Source of the DNA: a virus
Virus record (IMG/VR): IMGVR_UViG_3300030098_001309
Coordinates: 1 to 48,298 of that record
Direction: 5' to 3' (one strand)
DNA length: 48,298 bases
Part shown: positions 48,111-48,298 of the stretch, in pieces
Position numbering within the stretch: position 1 is the stretch's first letter
Layout: the number at the start of each line of letters is the position of its first letter
Notes under the pieces: model-generated
What the model saw: only the letters and a program-made list of their open reading frames with translations
The model's database searches: none
Told to the model about the DNA's origin: nothing
Program-made: the position numbers and the translations under genes

Positions 48111-48298
48111 ATGCACGACCCTGTAGAGACTTTAGTTTTTGTTGCTAACACCCCTGATGGCATCGACTGGACTAGAATAGTTTTAACCGACAACTCAAAG
48201 ATAGGTGACCTGATAGCAGGTTCAGCATACTTTAGTGACCCTGCTAAGTACTCCGCTCCTCCTTGGCTAACTACACAAAAAGCCACGGAAATTTACGA
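48111..48298 (+). CDS. Unknown protein, 3' truncated by window
   Basis: The frame is open from this ATG to the window end (62 residues visible), with AGGA seven bases upstream. The visible part contains HDPVETLVFVANTPDGIDW, RIVLTDNSKIGDLIAG and YSAPPWLTTQKATEIY. It is acidic and looks like a folded alpha/beta domain. If the genome is circular, terminase small-subunit and large-subunit N-terminal genes should follow it. No function is assigned. Confidence 0.55.
   Translation, partial: MHDPVETLVFVANTPDGIDWTRIVLTDNSKIGDLIAGSAYFSDPAKYSAPPWLTTQKATEIY

Noticed and set aside
1-48298. Integrase, lysogeny repressor or attachment site
   Set aside because: No recombinase-like gene, tRNA-like sequence or direct-repeat attachment site was found, so lysogeny is not supported despite the Leu variant of PolA.

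Overview
This window is nearly a whole genome of a tailed double-stranded DNA phage, most likely an uncultured marine podovirus-like phage. The reasons are a large portal, an HK97-fold capsid protein, P22/T7-style head-tail adaptor and nozzle proteins, several very large internal-virion-type proteins, no tape-measure protein and no contractile-sheath genes. I saw no integrase, tRNA, CRISPR array or insertion sequence. The window opens inside the terminase large subunit gene and closes inside another open reading frame, as expected for a circular or circularly permuted genome cut at an arbitrary point. The host cannot be named from the sequence; a resemblance to HMO-2011-type marine podoviruses is inference from gene content only.

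Layout. Positions 1-8160 hold packaging and head genes: terminase, portal, a cluster of tiny basic proteins, a phage-encoded GroES-like co-chaperonin, a scaffold candidate, a decoration candidate and the major capsid protein, closed by a strong terminator at 8185-8214. Positions 8316-17270 hold structural, head-tail adaptor and tail-fibre genes, including a YadA-head-like fibre with an S74 self-cleaving chaperone, a sialyltransferase/DUF115-like protein and a 2OG-Fe(II) oxygenase. Positions 17270-20232 are a lysis cluster with holin-like membrane proteins, an EF-hand membrane protein, an overlapping spanin pair and a T4-type lysozyme. Positions 20235-32289 hold the tail nozzle/stabilisation protein and the large internal virion proteins. 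A single minus-strand gene, an SNF2-like helicase (32286-33728), converges on this block and shares a CTAG stop palindrome with it. A 382-base AT-rich control region (33729-34110) with iterated GCCTATTA motifs separates it from the rightward early/replication block.

The early block (34111-48298) encodes an SSB-like protein, an archaeo-eukaryotic-type primase, a UvrD-like helicase, family A DNA polymerase, a Cas4/RecB-like nuclease, a Holliday-junction-resolvase-like nuclease, a small HTH protein and a DUF932 protein. Embedded in it is a nucleotide/base-modification set: an AlkB-like dioxygenase, a protein resembling the alpha-glutamyl/putrescinyl-thymine pyrophosphorylase / 5-hmdU kinase helical family, a MazG/DUF1599-like protein, dUTPase, a TET-associated-type GT-A glycosyltransferase and a divergent thymidylate synthase. 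The best candidate for a poorly described system is this last group. It could make hydroxymethyl-dUMP, place it in DNA and decorate it with sugar or another adduct, without a recognisable P-loop 5-hmdU kinase. That reading is inference from family identity and clustering.

Regulation visible in the sequence includes two strong intrinsic terminators, one good sigma70-like promoter before the tail fibre gene, several stem-loops just upstream of ribosome binding sites, and recurring intergenic palindromes.
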